Positions 58,983 to 64,000 of a stretch of DNA of 64,000 bases are shown here, in pieces (the first letter of the stretch is position 1; each line of letters begins with the position of its first letter). Under the pieces are notes generated by a model. That model saw only the letters and a list, made by a program, of their open reading frames with translations, made no database searches and was not told the DNA's origin. This stretch comes from Diphasiastrum complanatum. Its lineage: Eukaryota; Streptophyta; Lycopodiopsida; Lycopodiales; Lycopodiaceae. The position numbers and the translations under genes were made by a program. Where the stretch lies: NCBI GenBank assembly GCA_029204225.1, contig CM055093.1, positions 4,308,056 to 4,372,055 on the forward strand, written 5' to 3'.

Positions 58983-60087
58983 CCAAATCAAACCCCTCTA
59001 TCAAGCTAGAAGTAGTGTTGCTTAAGAAAAAGATTAATAAATACTCCAAGAATTACCATATACTTCTCCAATTACATACTCCACATAGTTGTTACCCCTC
59101 TTGCTACAGGTAAAGTTCAATATAGTGTGAAATCAGAATGACACCTTGTTCCAATGTGACCAAAATTGGTTGTTGTCATGCATTTATAAGAATAGGCTAT
59201 ATAATGTGAACAAAATATCCCTCATATTTATATTGGAAACACATCATGACCTTGCAAATGTAAATAGAAGTCAACGAGCTCATCTAAACTATTTTTTCAT
59301 CTGAACAAAGAATATTAGAATATTATGGGTGGGTTCCTTTTGGTGTAAACTTTTAGGAGCAACTTTGGTGAAGACAAGGTGATATACCTGCCGTACTTAT
59401 CCAAAATCTGAAAGCCGTCCTTCAAATAATCATACCATCATACACTAAGGCTTGTAGTAAAAAGGCATCATAAGCTATGCACGTCTTAATTTAAAGGTTT
59501 CTTAAAGCAATTCAATCCCAAAAAAGGTTTCAACTCTTGGTCTTTGGCTTTAACTTGGAGCAACAGCTTCTTTGGCTTTAATATGGAGCAATAGCTGAAT
59601 AGTTGAAAAAGCTTAAGGCTCTTACAAACAAATATTTTAGAGAGGAAATGGAAGGATTGTATCAGAAGAAAATTAGAAAGGTTACATATAGTAACACAAC
59701 AACTATCATCGTGCTAATTATGTTTGAGAGTAGAATTGATACACAAGAATCAAATGAGAAATACTCACGTCCCTACAGAAGAAAGAGGAAATCTTACATT
59801 CTGTCATAATATAATTTTCAACTCCAAAACAGCTAATTCCTTCAAAAATCAGAAGAGGACCTTCATAAAAAAGTATGATGTGAGGAGAGCTGATTAAAAG
59901 TTGTAGTACTGGTTGTAGCATTTGATTATAATAGCGGTGGAAGCTGCATAGTGAAGCAGATTAAATTCCCCAAGAATTCTGACTATATGTAGATGAATAT
60001 CCAGCGACACAACAACATATCCAAAAAAAAGTATTGAAGACGAGTATGGTACCTTTTCAGTTTCAGATGAAAGTAAGTTCGGAAAGT

Positions 60088-60091
<4 letters not shown>

Positions 60092-60161
<70 letters not shown>
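60092..60161. repeat. (TC)n microsatellite, 35 units
   Basis: On the gene's strand it is an (AG)n tract about 270 nt into the intron. Confidence 0.96.
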
Positions 60162-60164
<3 letters not shown>

Positions 60165-60310
60165 TACGTCAAAATCAAAAATCGCTTGTCCTGGGATCAC
60201 GTTATGTGATCTGGGTTCCAAGCCTTTTCTGTTATAGATAAAGGTTCTAGAAAATCTTGAAAACTTAGATTTGCAGGTGCAGATGTAGACGTTATCAATT
60301 TGAAGCACAC

Positions 60311-60411
<101 letters not shown>

Positions 60412-60432
60412 GAAGAGCAGCAGGAAAAGTAC

Positions 60433-61049
60433 CGTGAAACTTCCTCCCAAAGTGGACCCTTCACAGCACAATCTCGAAAGCTACTATCCATCTCCGAACG
60501 TATCTTGATGAGAGCCAGTGTCTCTTGCCTGGGCCATCGATTACCTCCCGCAACCCGTTCACCATCCTCTAGACCTTCATCATCGTCAGCTGCATGCTCA
60601 CCGGATGCAGGATTCATCTGCTTCACGCTACTACTGGAAGGTCGAGTTGCAAGCGCCGCTGGGGCCTGTGCTGAATCTGACAGGAGGCCAAGCTGTTGTT
60701 GCTGCTGCAAATACTTGCCTTGCCGATTCTGGTCTTTCTGTAGCTCTTGCAGCGGATTAGACTGCTGGTGGATCTGATGATGATCCTGCTCATGAGTTAC
60801 TTGGAATGATGGCTGTGGATGGTGTTGACTTTGGGATAGGGGCTGTTGATGCTGATGCTGCTGGAGATGATTATTAAGGTGCTGGGCATGGTTTGAGTGA
60901 CTCTTTGGCAAGGAACTAGATGGAGACATTTCGTTTCCAAGAGCAAAAATGTGGCCATGCGATGCAGAAGCATCTGATGATCTGTTCACATTAAACTGTT
61001 GTTGCTGCACCTCTGGCAAGGCGTACTGCCCTCCAGCTTGCATCTTCAT
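60433..61049 (-). CDS. Trihelix transcription factor (GT-2/GTL1 type), exon 1
   Basis: It encodes residues 1-205 and two bases of codon 206. ATG 61049 is the first Met after in-frame TAA and TAG codons upstream, so the start is well supported (MKMQAGGQYALPEVQQQQ). Residues about 14-130 are rich in Gln, His and Ser (HLQQHQHQQPLSQSQHH), as in activation or repression regions of this family. An acidic DDDEGLEDGE patch comes before the first half of the N-terminal trihelix domain: NRWPRQETLALIKIRSEM (from about 170), KGPLWEEVSR (end). The domain is completed by exon 2. The total, 741 residues, is in the usual range for the family. Frame is intact. Confidence 0.95.
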
Positions 61050-61268
61050 CTCCAACCCACTACTCTTGAACTATTAAATAATCAATTTTCCCATCTCTAA
61101 CAGCTCGAGTCAACCTCTTCGGACTTTGCAGTTGCACATTCCTCTTAAAAAAAACATCCCACTTCCCCACCTCCAGAAGCAACAACCATAAACAACTCCA
61201 AGCAACAATTTACACTCCAATAAAAAACTCAGAGCAGCAAATTACACTGCAACCACTTGCCCACCACT

Positions 61269-61325
61269 CTAATCCTCATCACCCACAAATAGGATAAAGT
61301 ATTCCATGGCAAATAAATCCCTCAT
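61269..61325 (-). promoter_or_regulatory. Upstream ORF of 18 codons in the trihelix 5' leader
   Basis: ATG at 61325-61323 opens MRDLFAMEYFILFVGDED and stops at TAG 61269. It contains a second in-frame Met. The predicted leader runs from about 61430, so the uORF would precede the main start by 220 nt. A minimal ATG-ATC-TAG is also present at about 61421. Confidence 0.45.
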
Positions 61326-61458
61326 CAAGAAGCAGCAAGGAAATGGCACAAGAGGACAGATGAGGAGGAAGATAAGCAAGGCCTAGTAGCTGCTTATCCG
61401 AGGGCCTGCAAGACTAGATCATGAAAGATGAAGAAGAAGCAGCAATTGCCCAGAAAAG

Positions 61459-61470
61459 CTGATATATATG
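61459..61470 (-). promoter_or_regulatory. TATA-like box of the trihelix gene
   Basis: CATATATATCAG on the minus strand, about 410 bp upstream of the start codon. A CTTCTTCTTCATC pyrimidine tract follows about 30-45 bp downstream, a usual start-site context in plants. Confidence 0.45.
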
Positions 61471-61734
61471 AGAGAGGCCGGCGGGGTAGGCCCCAAGTGA
61501 AGGTCTAAGATTCTGTAGGACAGCATCTCTATGAGGGAATCTCCTTCCTCGTTTTTCATAATTTTGCCTGCTTTGCCTTCTCTCTTGCTTTCTTTTCCTT
61601 TTGGTGATAGATATATTGTAAGTTTTTGGCTTTACTCCCTTGACATCTTCTTTTTCCCATCTTGTCATATGTATCTTCTTTTTCCATCTTGTCATATGTA
61701 TATCTTTTCTCCTCTCCTGTTGTATTGCTCTTAA

Positions 61735-61965
61735 TTGTGAGTTGCATGTGCGCAAGTGAGGGCTAAAGCACCCAAGCCTTTTTTTTCCTCTCCAATTGTC
61801 TTCTTGTATGTGAGTTGCATGTGCACATTGAGGTCTAAAGCACCAATGCTATATAGGCCCTTCATGCCCTTATGCACAACATCATGTCATCTTGTTTTCC
61901 ATGTCTCTCTAGCTTGTTGTTCGTGAGTTCCATGGGTGCAAGCAAGGGAGTAAAGCCCTTGGGTG
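61735..61965 (+). repeat. Degenerate tandem repeat GTGAGTTGCATGTGCRCA
   Basis: Three spaced copies (about 61737, 61810, 61923) of GTGAGTTGCATGTGCRCA followed by TCTAAAGCACC or AGTAAAGCCC. They lie upstream of the trihelix promoter. Confidence 0.6.
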
Positions 61966-64000
61966 GGGGAATTCGCGGGTGTGAGGGCCCCTATCCTAGG
62001 GCAGGGACCTAAAGGACTTATAAAGGCCCGCCAACCTAGGTGATTACCAACAAAAGCCCCAATGATTTCTTCTTTAATTTTGTTTTGTTTCTTGCTCGAC
62101 TTGTTATGGGCATAATGCCTTGCTTGGGCAAGCTCCAAGGCATTGTGTCCCTTGAACTAGCGCAAATAAATTGGAGGGTTCAATGGATAAAGATTGTTCC
62201 TTTGAGTACCTTTCTTCTTCTTTTTTAGTTGCATCAATAGTTACTTTGTATTAGCATCATCTTATGTAACTTGTTTTATACGTACAATATGTAACATCCA
62301 TAAATAGGCCAAGAAGAAGCTGAAGGCTCCAAATGTCAATAGTGCAACAAGCATGCGCCTTCATCGAAGCAATAACAACTCTTATCTTACTCTATTAATT
62401 GTGGAAGACTACTCTTTTTTTCATTTTGTAACGGGCATATACCTTACTGGAGTTTAACTCTAGACCTCAAGGTGAGGAAATGAGATTTTGCTGATTTAAT
62501 TTTTTATGTTTCTTTTGACATACATTATGGTTTCATTTTTCACCTCGTTGTTTTTTTTTCTCTTTGGTGTCCTCTTTTGTATGATTCAATGGAGTTGAAC
62601 TCAAAAGCTCTAGGAGGGGAAATAAGTTTTCTGTTCTCCTTCTATGAATTAAAGTCTTCACCAACATGCTACTTTTTATTGTTATTTCATTGCACTAACA
62701 TTATGGATATGAACAACATTTACATTTTACATCCACATATAAGCATGGCCAAGTTTTGGAGCACGTGGCTAGGGTCCCATTTTCGAGGCAATAGATATTT
62801 GAGATATTTTAGTTGAGTCTTGATGAACACAATAACCACACTTATCCAACTTTGCTACTTTGGAGGACAACATTCAATGTTCCACTTTGGGGGGGACAAC
62901 ATTGGATGTTAAACTTGAACCATAAATTCATGCTTATCTTCTAGTTGAACACAGCCTTTTCAACCCCTAAACTTTAGCCTAGTTGTAGCTCCTAAAGTCT
63001 TCTCCTCCTATCTATCACATACACTTTGGTTGGTAAGATTGACCTTGATCCATCTAGTCTTGGCATTCATTGTCTTTTTCTCTCAAAGTGAATAATTGAA
63101 ATGATGACTTAATCTAAGAAAGCAATAGACTTGTGGAAAGGCTTACCTTTGGAAGCCTTCCCTCTCCTTCATAGCCAATTTTCCCTTCATAAAAAGCCAT
63201 TTTCACTTTCGGCCTTTACACAACTGAAATAGGTTTAGAAAAACAAAAACCTTGCATTAGGAACTAGAAATATACAAAAATATATGTGGCTCCTCAATTG
63301 GGAGCATATAAAGCTTAATCTATTGTCCATAAGTTTTATTTCAAATGAGTGATAAAACAATGTCACCAAAAAAACTTATGTTGAAAATAGTGGCAATAAT
63401 TAAGCAATTGTTTAGTACAATTTCAGAAAATAGCATAATTATGCACCATAGCTAACTATTTTATCCATAGGTTGAGGTAAGTTGAAAGTATAACAACTAG
63501 ATATACAATAGAACTTATTATAAGAAAAAGAACTTGTGGAAAATGACTACATTTCTAGCTTTCCAAATAGTAAAAAGTACATCTACTCTAAGTGTATAGG
63601 AGTGTTCCTTATTTTCTTTTGGTTAAAAATGGTAAAGATAATTTTCTAGACTAACTTTTTCTAGTTTATGTCAAAATCAATTGTGTATATTCTAAGAAGC
63701 TTGGAAATATATTGCCAAGTGTCAAAATGGCAATACAATAATAGTTGTAAGATGGTGTTGAAAGTTGAAATGTGAGAACAAGACTTGAGTTGGCCCGACA
63801 GAATCTTAGAGTGTCTGTAAAGGCAATGAATTACTACACATTTTTGGTTAGGAGGAAAGCTCTACTTGCATTTTGTGTGTATAAGCCCAAGTCACGAGCT
63901 TATTAGAAGTAAACTTGGTCTTAGAGACGTACTAAGTTAACTTAATTTTAGAACTATTTTGTAGAGTTATAAAGCTAACCTTAGACTTATTCTATAAGAG
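61966..64000. other. A+T-rich DNA upstream of the trihelix gene, no gene recognised
   Basis: CACTTTGGGGGGGACAACAT near 62873 resembles the intron sequence at 52025. Frames are short, and no domain or RNA gene was seen. Confidence 0.5.

Noticed and set aside
59603-59809. 68-codon lysine-rich frame in the trihelix intron
   Set aside because: Short, A+T-driven composition, no homology recognised and no splice context.
61050-61055. TTG as start codon for the trihelix protein
   Set aside because: ATG 61049 lies two codons downstream and is the first Met after in-frame stops. A plant nuclear gene would use it.

Overview
The window is plant nuclear DNA. The best evidence is a split gene for a GT-2/GTL1-type trihelix transcription factor, a plant-specific family, on the minus strand at 49.8-61.0 kb. 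Around it are many decayed Ty1/copia retrotransposons with initiator-Met tRNA primer sites, one Ty3/gypsy-like miniature element with an Asp-tRNA primer site, very long AG/TC microsatellites, and A+T-rich non-coding DNA. The 9-kb intron and high repeat load suggest a large genome. I cannot name the species or decide between seed plants and earlier-diverging vascular plants.

Layout. 0-6.7 kb: a decayed copia element whose integrase is interrupted at 2312 by a second element with a GAGAG target duplication; that element holds further copia scraps. 7.1-9.6 kb: a microsatellite and a short element with direct LTRs. 9.6-17.4 kb: a satellite/minisatellite district (AG tracts inside a tandem repeat, a hairpin with a GT/AT core, a repeat of period about 358 bp, a minisatellite built on GCCTATGGTAGGCC) plus a copia gag remnant. 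17.5-20.8 kb: a young copia deletion derivative in which reverse transcriptase is replaced by an unrecognised open frame. 21-28 kb: LTRs and two unrecognised ORF remnants placed next to LTRs. 28.5-30.6 kb: a histone H3-fold gene with CENH3-like features, followed on the same strand by a spliced-looking Ulp1/C48 protease remnant. 31.06-37.36 kb: the most complete copia element, with a perfect CATGG target duplication. 37.4-48 kb: unrecognised decayed genes, a second copy of the RT-replacing ORF, more copia fragments and long AG tracts. 48-49.7 kb: no gene seen. 49.78-61.05 kb: the trihelix gene, two coding exons joined across a 9,043-bp intron. 61.1-64 kb: its 5' leader with a small upstream ORF, then A+T-rich DNA.

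Only the trihelix gene looks like an intact host gene. The H3-like gene has two single-base frame breaks next to homopolymers, so it may be a pseudogene or suffer from assembly errors. Most other coding sequence is retrotransposon debris. The main points for follow-up are the H3-like gene and its protease neighbour, the ORF that replaces reverse transcriptase in two copia derivatives, the shared CACACGTGTG palindrome in different LTR families, and the tandem multiplication of the trihelix splice acceptor.
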